DNA from: DASUNP01 sp035249305
GTDB lineage: Bacteria > Acidobacteriota > Blastocatellia > UBA7656
Direction of reading: 5' to 3'
Assembly: GCA_035249305.1 (NCBI GenBank)
Contig: DATFGQ010000048.1
Span: forward strand, 1 to 64,000
Length of the DNA stretch: 64,000 bases
Shown: piece after piece, positions 10,654 through 20,172 of the stretch
Layout of the letters: each line of letters starts with the position of its first letter
Position numbering within the stretch: the first letter of the stretch is position 1
Notes under the pieces: generated by a model
The model's input: the letters and a program-made list of their open reading frames with translations, nothing else
Database searches by the model: none
What the model was told of the DNA's origin: nothing
Made by a program: the position numbers and the translations under genes

Positions 10654-11640
10654 CTAAGCCTCGACCAGATCGTAGCCCAGCGGCGTGTTCGGCAGTAAGA
10701 CTGTCAGGTACTCGTGAATGTCAAACGGGTGAGTCTGCTGCCCTGTGATCTTGTGGCGGAAAACGTCCCCGATGTGCGCCAGCAGCTTGCCGCTCTCGTC
10801 TATGTCAGCGTCAAGCACCATCACAGGGTTGCCTTCTGCGTCCGCCCCCGGCCCGAACGTGAGCTGCACGTTGCCGTCTTCATCTTTCGATTTGATGCTG
10901 AACATCGCGTTTTTCTTGACGCCGAACTGCGCGGGCATGTTCCCGTGATGATTGCCCGAGGGCGTGTTCTTGTATTCGTTAAACTTGTTGAAGTCCCCTC
11001 TGATCGTTCGCACTAGATCGCCCATCTCCGGGCGGACGAGCGCGATGACTCTCGATTGAGCGATCTCAAGAATCTCTTCGACGAATGAGAACCAGTTGCC
11101 GGTCTTGCCCACAGGCTCGGTCATGCTCGACATCTTGACGCAGAGATTCAACAGCCCCAGCTTTGCGAGCGTCGCCTTAGAGTCAGTCACGTTATCATAA
11201 GTCTGCCCCGCGAAGACTCCGAGTTTCGCCCCGCCCCTGACCTTCAGATTCGGTGACTGTTTGAGGACGTTTTTCAGGGGGGCGAACTCGCCCGGAAGCT
11301 CATCAAACGCCACGAAATCGGCGCGCCACTGGTCGGGCTTGCGAAAGAGTTGAATCTTTTTTTCAACCGCCGGACTGCTAGTGAGGGTGAAAAAACCTGT
11401 TTCCGCCTCTTTGAACCTGGTCGGCCTGACCACAATATTCAAATGCCTCTCCGTGGGGAAGGCCGGGAGCCGCATGGGCTGGCTAAGCGGGTATGAGACG
11501 GTGTCGCTGAAGATCTCTTTTTCCTGATTGCCGGGCCTGAGCGCAATCACTTTCAATCTCAAGTTCGAATCTACCACGGGCTTGTTATTCACGGTAATGA
11601 GTTTTAGGTCGACGAATCCTTCGTTACCTGAGCTTGACAT
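10654..11640 (-). CDS. hypothetical protein, unknown family
   Basis: A 328-residue protein I do not recognise. ATG 11640 is chosen over GTG 11643 because AGGAGG lies seven bases before the ATG. There is no signal peptide or membrane segment. The N-terminal 110 residues look like a beta-rich domain (VDLKLITVNNKPV; MRLPAFPTERHLNIVVRP). The middle holds a helical segment with WFSFVEEILEIAQ, and the C-terminal part contains GNHHGNMPAQFG and the acidic run VLDADIDESGK. It is probably cytosolic. The divergent gene at 11835 encodes a surface protein, but no functional link is evident. Confidence 0.75.
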   Translation of the reverse strand: MSSSGNEGFVDLKLITVNNKPVVDSNLRLKVIALRPGNQEKEIFSDTVSYPLSQPMRLPAFPTERHLNIVVRPTRFKEAETGFFTLTSSPAVEKKIQLFRKPDQWRADFVAFDELPGEFAPLKNVLKQSPNLKVRGGAKLGVFAGQTYDNVTDSKATLAKLGLLNLCVKMSSMTEPVGKTGNWFSFVEEILEIAQSRVIALVRPEMGDLVRTIRGDFNKFNEYKNTPSGNHHGNMPAQFGVKKNAMFSIKSKDEDGNVQLTFGPGADAEGNPVMVLDADIDESGKLLAHIGDVFRHKITGQQTHPFDIHEYLTVLLPNTPLGYDLVEA

Positions 11641-11834
11641 CACTTTTCCTCCTTTGGGACCTTTGCGGCAGCCGGATAATACGCCAGCCTCTATCTTTAT
11701 TCAACTCGGGAAGCGCCGCTCGAATATGATCGTTCGCGCGCGGTAAAATTAATCTGCAAGGGAACGGCTCGCGCGCCATTCTCTATCGCGAACAGCCCGG
11801 ATAGTTCGAATCACAACACAATCTGGGAATCAAT

Positions 11835-14800
11835 ATGTTGCCAAGGTTTATCGTTTCACTCGCATTCCTGCTTTTAGTCTCAGTCAACTGTCTCGGCCAG
11901 GGGCTCATCACGCCGCGCCGCGCCGCCGTCGACCAGAAACGCGACGCCGCGACCGAGGCCGCTCAACCGGAGCCCGCGGGCTCGGCCTCGCCGGCTGCGC
12001 TCCCGTCGGCGCTGCCCGTCTCAGCCATCAAGATCAAGGCATCGATAGACGGGCAGATCGCGACCGTCAAGGTCGAGCACCTGTTTCGTAACGAGACCGA
12101 TGACGTGCTCGAAGGCACGTATTATTACCCCGTCCCCGAGGGCGCCATCCTTCTCGAATTCGCAGTCTACGACGGCGACGAGCGGCGCGTCGGCCGCGTG
12201 AAAGAGAAACAGGAAGCGCGCGCCGCCTACGCCGAAGCCGCCGCGCAGGGCGAAGACCCGGCCATACTCGAAATGACCAAGAGCGGGTGGTTCCAATCGC
12301 GCGTCTACCCGATCGCGCCCCGGTCCGAGAAGCGTGTGGAGATCGTCTACTCGCAGATCCTCCCGATCAAAGATAACATCGCGACGTTCGAGTACCCGCT
12401 CGGCCGCGGCTACAAAAAACTGAAGGTGCCGATCGGCAGCGTCGATATAGACCTGGACGTTCGCTCGGCCGTCGCCATCAAGAACCTCTTTTCGCCGACT
12501 CACCCGCTCGACCTGCACTACGACGGCGACCGGCACGTGACGAGCAAGCTATCGACGGCGGGCGGCGACCAGGCCGAGAATTTCCAACTGCTCTATTCGC
12601 TGTCGGACGAAGAGTTCGGCTTGTCGCTCGTCACCTACCGCAAGGAGGGCGAAGACGGATACTTCCTCTTGATGCTCTCGCCGAAGGTCGATTTCGACGA
12701 CGACCGCATATCGGCCAAAGACGTTGTCTTTGTCATAGACATTTCCGGCTCGATGGAGGGCGACAAGCTGAGGCAGGCGAAAGAGGCGCTCAGGTTCGGG
12801 CTCACCAAGACCCTTAACGAAGACGACCGCTTCAACATCGTCGCCTTCTCGTCGGCCGTTCGCCCGATTTCGGGCGGGATGATGCAGGCCACGCGCGCCA
12901 ACATCGAGGCGGCGCTCCGTTTCGTAGACAGCCTGCAATCCCACGGCGGCACCAATATAAACGACGCGCTCGTGACGGCGATGAAGATGTTTCAGCGCAG
13001 CGGACGGCCGCAGAACCTCGTCTTTCTCACAGACGGCCTGCCCGACAGGAACATAGAGCCGGCCCAGATCTGCGCGAACGTGCGAGCCGCTAACCGCGCC
13101 AACGCGCGATTGTTCACCTTCGGCGTAGGCGCGGACGTGAACCGCCATCTGCTTGAGCAGCTCGCGGCAGAAAACCGCGGCGCGCAGGCGAACATAGAGA
13201 ATCAATACGAGCTGGCGCGCGATGTCACAACATTCTTCGCGAAAGTGAGCAAGCCCGTCCTTTCAGACCTCGCCGTGAACTTCGGCGTGGTGCAGGCCGA
13301 CAGGACTCACCCTTCGGTGCTGCCCGACCTCTACACGCGCTCGCAGATAAAGATATTCGGCCGTTACAGCAACCCTGTCGACATAAAGAACGCGACGATC
13401 ACGCTAGCGGGCCGCATGAACGAGCAGACGCGCCAGTTCAATTTCGATGGGCTGAACTTCCCGCTCGCCACCACGGATAAAGATTTTCTGCCCCGCCTCT
13501 GGGCGACCGAGCGCGTCAACGCTCTGCTATCCGAGATCAGGCTCAACGGCGAGCGCGAGCAACTCAAGCAGGAGGTCATAGAGCTGGCGCGCGAGTTCAA
13601 CCTCGTCACGCCCTACACGTCTATGTACGTCCCGACCGCGGCCGAAGCGGCGCGAGAAAAGCAAGACCAGGCGAACGCCGCCGGCACAGGCAACGGCGTA
13701 GGCAGAGGCAGCGGGCCGATCAGCGTTAGCGGCAGGAACTTCGCGCAGACGAGCCAGTCGCCTTCGGGTCCTGGATTCGTAGTCGATCCAACCGGCGCGG
13801 TGATAGCCGGCGCGACCGTCACGATCAAGGACGAGAAGACGGGCGCGACGCGCTCTGTGACTACGGACTCGACCGGCAATTATAGCGTCGCGGGCCTCCC
13901 GCCCGGCAGCTACACGGTCGAAGTGACCGCGCCGGGATTCAAGAACACGCAGGTGCAGAACGTAGTCGTGCAGCCCGGCCAGGTCGCAGCAGCCGCCGTG
14001 ACGCTCTCGCCCGGCGGCGTTACAGAGCATGTCGTCGTCGCAAGCAGCGCGGCTCCGCTCATCGACACCTCCTCTACTCAGATCTCCTCGACATTCGATT
14101 CGAGCAAGATTAGAGAGCTGCCAAGCCGCTCGCAGGTAGACTCTCTGGCCCGATTGACACCCGGCACGACGACCATTCAATCGGATGGCTTCACGCGCCA
14201 GTCGACCAGCGTCGACGAGGGGAAAGATCAGCGCCTCCGCTTCAACGGCAACCGCGCCCAGTCGAACGCCTTCATAATCAACGGCATAGATAATAATGAT
14301 ATCGACGGTCGTCCGGCCGTCTCGTCGAACAACTTCGACACGATCAACTCGCTGTTCGTCACCACTACGCGAGGGACGGGCGAAAGCTCGATGACGGGCG
14401 CTTCTTCGATCAACCTGATCACTCGCAGCGGGACGAACGAATTTCACGGGACGATCTTTGATTACCACCTCGACCGCCGTCTCGGCGCGCTCTCGCCGCT
14501 TGAGCGACGCGCGGGGCTTGAGCGGGAGCCCGATTTCAAAGAGACGCTTTATGGCGGGACGTTCGGGGGGCCGATCCGGCGCGACCGGCTCTTCTTCTTC
14601 GGCTCGTTCCAGGGCGAGCGGGCGAGAAGCGACCGCTTCACCAACTCGACCTTGTCGCTGCTGACTCCGACCACGCGCGGCCTGGCGGATCTTGCGAGCG
14701 CTTTCCCGGACTCGCCTACCGTCAGGGACTTGATCTTGAGAGGCCCACTGTCGAGCTCTTTCGGCGGTCCCGTCTTTCAGCGAAGCTTTAAGAGATTCGT

Positions 14801-17099
14801 TCTCGGCGTGCCCATCGAGTTCGGCGACATCAACAGGGTCATCCCGTCCGAGGCCCGCGGGTACGAATTGAGCTCGCGCGTCGATTACAACGCGACGAAC
14901 CGCGACCGGCTACAGTTCGACTACTGGTACACGAGCCGGAACGAGGCTAATGCGATAGGGCGGCTCGCGGCCGGTTACACGGGCGCGACCGACGGCGGCT
15001 CTCACCTGGGCGGCGTGCAGTGGAACAGGATGCTCTCGCCGCGAACAGTGAACGATCTGAGCGTCGGCTTTAACCGCTCCAGCTTGCGACTCGACCCCGT
15101 GTCGAACGTCCCGAGCGAAGAGGCCGATAGCGGCTCTCTTATGAATCCGTTCGGCCCCGGCGTGAGTGTGGGCTTCCGCGGGCTCGGCTATGGCGCAAGC
15201 GCGTTCGCTCCCGCCGCGCAAGCTTCGACGAGCTTCAAAGTCTCCGACGCGCTGTCGCACATAATCGGGCGTCACAACATCAAGCTCGGCGGGCAGGTGC
15301 GGCACAGGTTCACGAGTTTCGATTACTCGCCCGGCCTCGGCGGGCAGTTCACCTATTCGAGCTTTGAAGACTTCGTCGCCAACCGCCCCGTTTCGCTCGC
15401 GGTCGCGGCGGGCGATTCGCATTCGGAATTCACGGAGCTTCATCACCACTACTATTTCGACGACTCGTGGCGCGTCCAGAGCAACCTGACGCTTACGCTC
15501 GGGCTGAGCTACGAGAACGCCGGCCATCCTGTAAACGACCTCGCTGACCGCATACGCGAGCGAGAAGCAAACCCGGCCACTGCGCTCTTCTCGCCCGACT
15601 CGCCCATCCAGGCGCGGACCATAACCACCGTAGACCGCGACAATAATAATCTGGCCCCGCGCTTCGGGTTCGCCTACACGCCGCGATTCCGAGTCTTGGG
15701 GAGAAACCTCTTCGGCTACGATAAGACCGTCATACGCGGCGGCGCGAGCCTCTCTTACGACCAGACCAACTACCGCACGCTCGCCGACGTTGCCGCAAGC
15801 TCTCCGAATCTCTTGCTGGCAGTGATCACTCCGGGGGCAGGCCCGCTGACGCCGTCCTTCCCCGACGCGCCCGGTTTCGATCAGCTCAAATCGCTCTTCG
15901 GCGCGCGGCCGGAAAGACTCGCGCGGACGGAGCTTTCGGGGAGCTTCCGCACACCGTTCTCGACGGCGTGGCACCTGTCGGCCACTCGCGACCTGAACGG
16001 GAAAGTGCTCGTCGAGCTCGGCTATGCCGGCACGCGCGGCACGGGGTTGATACGCGCCGTCGACGCAAACCCGGTGATCGATTTCTTGACCGCCAGCGCG
16101 ACGGGGCCGCGGCGCGTGTACGAGAGCACGGGCCGTTCGATCTATCATTCGGTGCAGGCGAGGCTCGAAGCGCAGTTTTCCGACACGATCGTCGGCGGCA
16201 TGTCATACACCTTCTCAAAGCTGATCGACGACCTGCCTGAAAGCACCGCGCAGATCGCGGGCGGCGTCGGCGACCGCGCGTCGTTTGCGGCCCAGGCGCT
16301 GCCGACGTTCGCGCAGAACCCCTTCGACACCTCGCGCGCGGAGCGGGCGCTTTCGAGCCTCGACCGCCGACACTCGTTCACGGCTAATTTTGTCTACTCG
16401 CTCCCGCTGCACCGAGGACAGAACGGGGTCGTGGGGCGTTTGCTCGGAGGGTGGCAGGCTAGCGGGATAATCGAAGTGGCGAGCGGCAGCCCGTTCACCC
16501 CGTTGCAGCAGATAGGCTATACGCCTTCTTCAGCCGCCATCTTCGCTTCGGCGTTTTCAGACAGGCAAGGCTCGGTCCGACCTTTTTCGAGCAACCCGTT
16601 TGCGCCCGCAGACGCCGTGGCTTTTTCCAACGCCGCAAACCTGCTCCATCACTTCTTCACGAATCCAGATGGCACGCCTTTCCAGAGCGCCACGGGGTTC
16701 ATCATCGCCGACCACACGGGGTTCCGCGAAGGGATACTGAACGAGGCTAGGTTCGTTTATAACGATTACTCGGTCGAGCAGGCGGCGCGCGCGCGCGGGC
16801 TTCTGCCGAACGCGTTCGGGAACACGTTCGCGGCGGGCCGCCCGTTCGGCGACGTTTCGAGGAACAGTCTCGTAGGTCCTGACCACGTGAACGTAGACTT
16901 CGCGATATTGAAGACGACAAAGCTGAGCGAGAAGGTTTCGCTGCAATTCAGGGCGGAGTTCTATAACCTGTTCAACCACCCGAACCGCGCGAAGCCGAAC
17001 TTCATCCTTGAGAACGCGGGCGGATACGGATTTGTCGACCAGGGCGAATCGGACAGCGACCCGCGCCGCGTGCGCCTCGCGCTCAAGCTGATCTTTTAG
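11835..17099 (+). CDS. VIT-vWA-CarboxypepD_reg-TonB-dependent receptor fusion protein
   Basis: One uninterrupted 1754-residue protein. After a signal peptide (to about 22) come a VIT domain (about 45-170, with LFRNETDDVLEGTYYYPVPEGA), a vWA domain (about 296-470) with a metal-ion site DISGS, a Gly-rich linker, a carboxypeptidase-regulatory beta-sandwich (about 645-725), a TonB plug containing FNGNRAQSNAFIINGIDNND, and a large Oar-like barrel ending RLALKLIF, the usual C-terminal Phe of outer-membrane proteins. The barrel should import or bind a large substrate using TonB; the vWA/VIT part, as in inter-alpha-trypsin inhibitors, likely binds protein. Placing VIT and vWA in front of a TonB receptor is unusual, and no stop or frameshift separates the parts. 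Confidence 0.88.
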   Translation: MLPRFIVSLAFLLLVSVNCLGQGLITPRRAAVDQKRDAATEAAQPEPAGSASPAALPSALPVSAIKIKASIDGQIATVKVEHLFRNETDDVLEGTYYYPVPEGAILLEFAVYDGDERRVGRVKEKQEARAAYAEAAAQGEDPAILEMTKSGWFQSRVYPIAPRSEKRVEIVYSQILPIKDNIATFEYPLGRGYKKLKVPIGSVDIDLDVRSAVAIKNLFSPTHPLDLHYDGDRHVTSKLSTAGGDQAENFQLLYSLSDEEFGLSLVTYRKEGEDGYFLLMLSPKVDFDDDRISAKDVVFVIDISGSMEGDKLRQAKEALRFGLTKTLNEDDRFNIVAFSSAVRPISGGMMQATRANIEAALRFVDSLQSHGGTNINDALVTAMKMFQRSGRPQNLVFLTDGLPDRNIEPAQICANVRAANRANARLFTFGVGADVNRHLLEQLAAENRGAQANIENQYELARDVTTFFAKVSKPVLSDLAVNFGVVQADRTHPSVLPDLYTRSQIKIFGRYSNPVDIKNATITLAGRMNEQTRQFNFDGLNFPLATTDKDFLPRLWATERVNALLSEIRLNGEREQLKQEVIELAREFNLVTPYTSMYVPTAAEAAREKQDQANAAGTGNGVGRGSGPISVSGRNFAQTSQSPSGPGFVVDPTGAVIAGATVTIKDEKTGATRSVTTDSTGNYSVAGLPPGSYTVEVTAPGFKNTQVQNVVVQPGQVAAAAVTLSPGGVTEHVVVASSAAPLIDTSSTQISSTFDSSKIRELPSRSQVDSLARLTPGTTTIQSDGFTRQSTSVDEGKDQRLRFNGNRAQSNAFIINGIDNNDIDGRPAVSSNNFDTINSLFVTTTRGTGESSMTGASSINLITRSGTNEFHGTIFDYHLDRRLGALSPLERRAGLEREPDFKETLYGGTFGGPIRRDRLFFFGSFQGERARSDRFTNSTLSLLTPTTRGLADLASAFPDSPTVRDLILRGPLSSSFGGPVFQRSFKRFVLGVPIEFGDINRVIPSEARGYELSSRVDYNATNRDRLQFDYWYTSRNEANAIGRLAAGYTGATDGGSHLGGVQWNRMLSPRTVNDLSVGFNRSSLRLDPVSNVPSEEADSGSLMNPFGPGVSVGFRGLGYGASAFAPAAQASTSFKVSDALSHIIGRHNIKLGGQVRHRFTSFDYSPGLGGQFTYSSFEDFVANRPVSLAVAAGDSHSEFTELHHHYYFDDSWRVQSNLTLTLGLSYENAGHPVNDLADRIREREANPATALFSPDSPIQARTITTVDRDNNNLAPRFGFAYTPRFRVLGRNLFGYDKTVIRGGASLSYDQTNYRTLADVAASSPNLLLAVITPGAGPLTPSFPDAPGFDQLKSLFGARPERLARTELSGSFRTPFSTAWHLSATRDLNGKVLVELGYAGTRGTGLIRAVDANPVIDFLTASATGPRRVYESTGRSIYHSVQARLEAQFSDTIVGGMSYTFSKLIDDLPESTAQIAGGVGDRASFAAQALPTFAQNPFDTSRAERALSSLDRRHSFTANFVYSLPLHRGQNGVVGRLLGGWQASGIIEVASGSPFTPLQQIGYTPSSAAIFASAFSDRQGSVRPFSSNPFAPADAVAFSNAANLLHHFFTNPDGTPFQSATGFIIADHTGFREGILNEARFVYNDYSVEQAARARGLLPNAFGNTFAAGRPFGDVSRNSLVGPDHVNVDFAILKTTKLSEKVSLQFRAEFYNLFNHPNRAKPNFILENAGGYGFVDQGESDSDPRRVRLALKLIF

Positions 17100-17104
17100 G
17101 GCAG

Positions 17105-17460
17105 CTTTGACAAGCCCCGAAGGGCGAGTATTCAGAGGGCGTCTGAAAAGCCCCGCAGGGGCTCTATGTTTGTAGAACAATAGCTTGATACCCCCCAACT
17201 CCGTAGGAGTTGCATGTTTAATATTCAACTCCTACGGAGTTGGATAATGGTTATGCGATCCTTCTACAAACATCTGGCTCCTACGGAGCCTAGTAAGTTG
17301 CTACTTCTCAGACACGCTCTCAATAGCCCGGCGCAACGCGGGATGAGCTAATCGTTACAAAGCCCCGTAGGGGCGCTATTCAATAGCCCGGCGCAACGCG
17401 CCGGGTTACGCGTCATTCGAGACGAAGCCCTGAAAGGGCGATACCCTTATCGCGCCCTTT
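17105..17460. repeat. cluster of short GC-rich palindromes (cluster A)
   Basis: The 418-base gap after the receptor gene is almost entirely short palindromes: AGCCCCGCAGGGGCT, CAACTCCGTAGGAGTTG (twice, in opposite orientation), GGCTCCTACGGAGCC, AGCCCCGTAGGGGCG, CCCGGCGCAACGCGCCGGG and GCCCTGAAAGGGCG, several joined by the phrase ATTCAATAGCC. The same units recur in three other gaps of this window (36.5, 44.3 and 62.2 kb). The first of them may serve as a transcription stop for the receptor gene. Confidence 0.8.
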
Positions 17461-17517
17461 CGTGGCTTGCTTTTCCCTTTCTGCGGTTAGACAATGCCGC
17501 TCTAAAGGAGATCGATC

Positions 17518-17970
17518 ATGAGCAGAGTCGGAGAAGCGGCGCCGGATTTCGAGCTTAAAGACAACAACGGCGAGCAATGGCGATTGTCCGACCAGCGGGG
17601 CAAAGTCGTAGCGCTGGTCTTTTACCCGAGGGACGAAACGCCCGTCTGCACCAAACAGATGTGCAGCATGCGCGACCGCTGGAGCGATTACGAATCGACG
17701 GGCGCTGAAGTCGCGGCCATCTCGGTGGGCTCCGTCGAATCGCACAAGAGATTCGCTTCGCATCACAACCTGCCGCAACGGCTGTTGGCAGACGAGCGCG
17801 GCGAAGTGACTCGCGCCTTCGGCGTCTCTTCGCTGCTCGGCGGGTCACAGCGCGCGGTCATCGTCATCGACCCTGAGGGCATCGTCCGCTACCGTAAGTC
17901 GGTCATACCTTTCTTCCGCCCCAGCGACGACGAAGTGATCGAAGCCATCCGAAACGCCGCGAGCGCTTGA
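17518..17970 (+). CDS. peroxiredoxin, Bcp/PrxQ type
   Basis: A 150-residue thiol peroxidase that reduces hydrogen peroxide and organic peroxides. The AhpC/TSA fold is evident, with FYPRDETPVCTKQMC placing the peroxidatic Cys44 and a resolving Cys49 five residues later, the Bcp/PrxQ arrangement. A GGAG box lies ahead of the ATG. It stands alone between a palindrome cluster and a promoter region. Unlike the second peroxiredoxin at 31 kb, this one uses ordinary cysteine. Confidence 0.92.
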   Translation: MSRVGEAAPDFELKDNNGEQWRLSDQRGKVVALVFYPRDETPVCTKQMCSMRDRWSDYESTGAEVAAISVGSVESHKRFASHHNLPQRLLADERGEVTRAFGVSSLLGGSQRAVIVIDPEGIVRYRKSVIPFFRPSDDEVIEAIRNAASA

Positions 17971-18182
17971 AAGCTGATTCAATCGGTCATGCGAATTGAA
18001 TCTCTGTACACCAAAACGTCGGCCCTGTTCTCTTATATCGTGTAACTCTGTCATTTCTTCAAAAATTTGGTTTGAGAAGATACTTTTTTCTGTGTATCTT
18101 ACACGCGACGACGGAGACGGCACACGCTTTGAATGCGTTAGGGCGTAAGCAAGCGGGGAGTATAGATTTGACTGGGATTACA

Positions 18183-18210
18183 TTGACAGACGGATGAGCG
18201 CGTATATACT
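18183..18210 (+). promoter_or_regulatory. sigma-70 promoter for the radical SAM gene
   Basis: TTGACA (18183-18188) and TATACT (18205-18210) with a 16-base spacer form a near-consensus promoter about 97 bases ahead of the ATG at 18307. Imperfect inverted words (GGGGAGT/ACTCCCC and ACAGACG/CGTCTGT) flank the site and could be an operator. The remainder of the 336-base gap from 17971 shows nothing recognisable. Confidence 0.7.
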
Positions 18211-18306
18211 CGTTGGGTCAGAATTGACTCCCCATGTCGTCTGTATCAAAGGGCTAGGCGTCCCTGCTTTTATTTGCGGTTTTGTGTAATATCGGGCGGA
18301 CGAGAT

Positions 18307-19854
18307 ATGAACCAGATTCCTAAACTACTACTGGTTATACCTCCATGCTTCATGGATCGGGAGCTCGATTTCGAATTAGGGTTCCCGACCAACATCCTGA
18401 TGCTAGGGCGCGTAGTATGCGAGCAAGGATGGCAGGTCTCTTATCTAGACATGCCGCTGGAAGAGAAGGAAGGCTACGACAGCTTTGCCGAGCTCGACTA
18501 CTGCTTGAAGGACAGCGCGATCAAGTCGGTAGGTATTTCTAATCATACTGTGCGAACTTCGGTAACAACTCGCACCGTGGCGGAGTATATCAAGCTACAA
18601 AGGCCGGACGTGAGAGTCGTCGTCGGGGGAGTCAACGCCACGTTTATGTGGCGCGAGTTGATGGAGCCCTGTAGCGCAATCGACTACGTGCTTCGCGGGT
18701 ATGCACAACAGGGCTTGATCGCCCTCTGTAAAACACTGCAAACCGGACAGGGTATTCCCGTTCCCGGATTAGTGAGCAGATCCGAGGAAGGGTTCGATGT
18801 CGAGCAGATGGCGCCTGTCGGCGCAACAGACTTCGCCATGCCTGAGCTGGCCGGGATCGATGTAGACAGGTACCTGGCGTGGACTAGGACTTACCCCTTG
18901 ATGACGCACTCGGGTTGCGGGTTTAGTTGTAACTTTTGCACTTCCGTCATGCCCGGCCCTTACCAGGATAAAGAGGTCTATCGCCCTGTAGAAGAAGTCA
19001 TAGCTGAGATGCTACAGGCTACGGATAGGGGCTTTGAACGTTTCTTTATGAGCGCCAATATATTCACTTCACGGCGCGATTATTGTTTGGCTTTATGTGA
19101 CGCGATGTGGCGCGCGGGCATCCCCGGCCGGGCGGCCTGGGCGTGTATGACTCGCTTGGAGTTTGTAGACGAAGAGCTGCTCGACGCAATGAAGAAGGCC
19201 GGCTGCGACAACGTCGCTTTTGGCGTCGAATCGGCCAGCAAGGAGCAGTGGAGAACTCTGCGCAAAGGGCGCTTCTTGAAGGATTCTGTAGTTAACGCGT
19301 TCCGTATCTGCAAACAGGCCGGCCTCAGTACGACCGCTTACCTTATGATCGGCGCGCCGTCACAGACCCGAGAAGAGATAGAAGCAACAATCGACCTTAT
19401 TCGTCTAATCAATCCTGACTACCGTGTCATTAGCTTTTTCCAGCCTTTCCCCGGCACGCCTTATTGGGACGACCCCGAGAGGTTCGGATTGTCCGAGATC
19501 GCGCCCCTCGAGGAGTGGAACTTTCACGAGGCGCCCATCTGCCGGACCAGTAATCTTGATAAGAAATACATGATCGACGCCGCCCAGCGGCTCTATCTAG
19601 ACCGGGGGATCAACCCCGGCTTTCAACCTTCGGTCGATTCATTATATCTAACAATACCTCGCGATCAGTTGGCTCAGGATATGCCCTTACCTGCGCAGGA
19701 TGCATTCTCAATGTTGAAGTCAACGCTCCCGATTGAAGCTGTGCTGGAGCGAGTGAACACTTTACATGGAGAACGAGGACGGCTGATTGCGATGCACTGG
19801 CTGTCGGCGGGGCTGCGTGACGGCTTCTTGCAGGCGTCCAGGGAGAACGTCTAG
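18307..19854 (+). CDS. B12-binding-domain radical SAM protein
   Basis: A 515-residue enzyme with an N-terminal cobalamin-binding-like Rossmann domain (about 1-150; VVVGGVNATFMWRELM is typical) and a radical SAM barrel with the [4Fe-4S] ligands Cys204, Cys208 and Cys211 in SGCGFSCNFC. Such proteins use SAM, often with methylcobalamin, for C-methylation or ring chemistry on unactivated carbons. The B12 domain lacks the DxHxxG motif, as in many members of this class. ATG 18307 is chosen; a TTG at 18274 is in frame. It is followed after 13 bases by a short peptide gene, a layout seen with ribosomal-peptide modifying enzymes. The substrate is not known. Confidence 0.85.
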   Translation: MNQIPKLLLVIPPCFMDRELDFELGFPTNILMLGRVVCEQGWQVSYLDMPLEEKEGYDSFAELDYCLKDSAIKSVGISNHTVRTSVTTRTVAEYIKLQRPDVRVVVGGVNATFMWRELMEPCSAIDYVLRGYAQQGLIALCKTLQTGQGIPVPGLVSRSEEGFDVEQMAPVGATDFAMPELAGIDVDRYLAWTRTYPLMTHSGCGFSCNFCTSVMPGPYQDKEVYRPVEEVIAEMLQATDRGFERFFMSANIFTSRRDYCLALCDAMWRAGIPGRAAWACMTRLEFVDEELLDAMKKAGCDNVAFGVESASKEQWRTLRKGRFLKDSVVNAFRICKQAGLSTTAYLMIGAPSQTREEIEATIDLIRLINPDYRVISFFQPFPGTPYWDDPERFGLSEIAPLEEWNFHEAPICRTSNLDKKYMIDAAQRLYLDRGINPGFQPSVDSLYLTIPRDQLAQDMPLPAQDAFSMLKSTLPIEAVLERVNTLHGERGRLIAMHWLSAGLRDGFLQASRENV

Positions 19855-19867
19855 ATACGAGGTGCGT

Positions 19868-20053
19868 ATGCTACAGGAAGAAAAGGAAGTACCGATGTCG
19901 TATGAGCTCGATAATGTCGCAGGTAATATCGGCATAAAGAGGACCGCGCCAGCATACCCGACTGCCCAGCCGGGCGGCGAGGCTGCGGGCAGCCAGGCCG
20001 TCAAACGCAAACCATCCTCTAAATGTAGATCCGACGAGGCCAAGTCCTCATGA
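19868..20053 (+). CDS. short peptide gene downstream of radical SAM enzyme (candidate precursor peptide)
   Basis: A 61-codon frame that begins 13 bases after the radical SAM stop. GAGGTG precedes ATG 19868; a second in-frame ATG at 19895 also has a good AAGGAAG box five bases upstream and would give 52 residues. The peptide has an acidic start (MLQEEKEVPMSYELDN), a central IKRTAPAYPTAQPGGEAAG stretch rich in Pro, Gly and Ala, and a basic, Ser/Lys-rich end with one Cys. It has no homologue I recognise. Position and size suit a modified-peptide substrate of the enzyme, but that is inference only. An antisense frame of 126 codons covers the same bases and is judged less likely. Confidence 0.5.
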   Translation: MLQEEKEVPMSYELDNVAGNIGIKRTAPAYPTAQPGGEAAGSQAVKRKPSSKCRSDEAKSS

Positions 20054-20143
20054 TTTCCATCCGAGATCAGGGCGGTCTCCGCTCTCATCAACGCCGTTTC
20101 AATGAATACGCCATTTAGGGTGTTATATACACTACCTGCCATC

Positions 20144-20172
20144 TTGACATCCAGTCCCTCTTACCGTAAAGT
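20144..20172 (+). promoter_or_regulatory. sigma-70 promoter for the STAND-like operon
   Basis: TTGACA (20144-20149) and TAAAGT (20167-20172) with a 17-base spacer lie about 206 bases ahead of the first gene of the operon at 20378. The long leader has no obvious strong hairpin. The rest of the 324-base gap from 20054 carries no convincing gene; small reverse-strand frames there lack ribosome sites. Confidence 0.65.

Noticed and set aside
14910..16148. Reverse-strand frame of 412 codons opposite the TonB receptor
   Set aside because: Antisense to the well-supported barrel; Arg-rich composition without family features.
17105..17460. CRISPR array
   Set aside because: The repeats are palindromes of differing type, spacing is irregular and no cas gene is near.
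19762..20142. Reverse-strand frame of 126 codons over the peptide gene
   Set aside because: No ribosome site, extends into the radical SAM coding region, and the forward peptide has two good ribosome sites in operon position. Not excluded fully.
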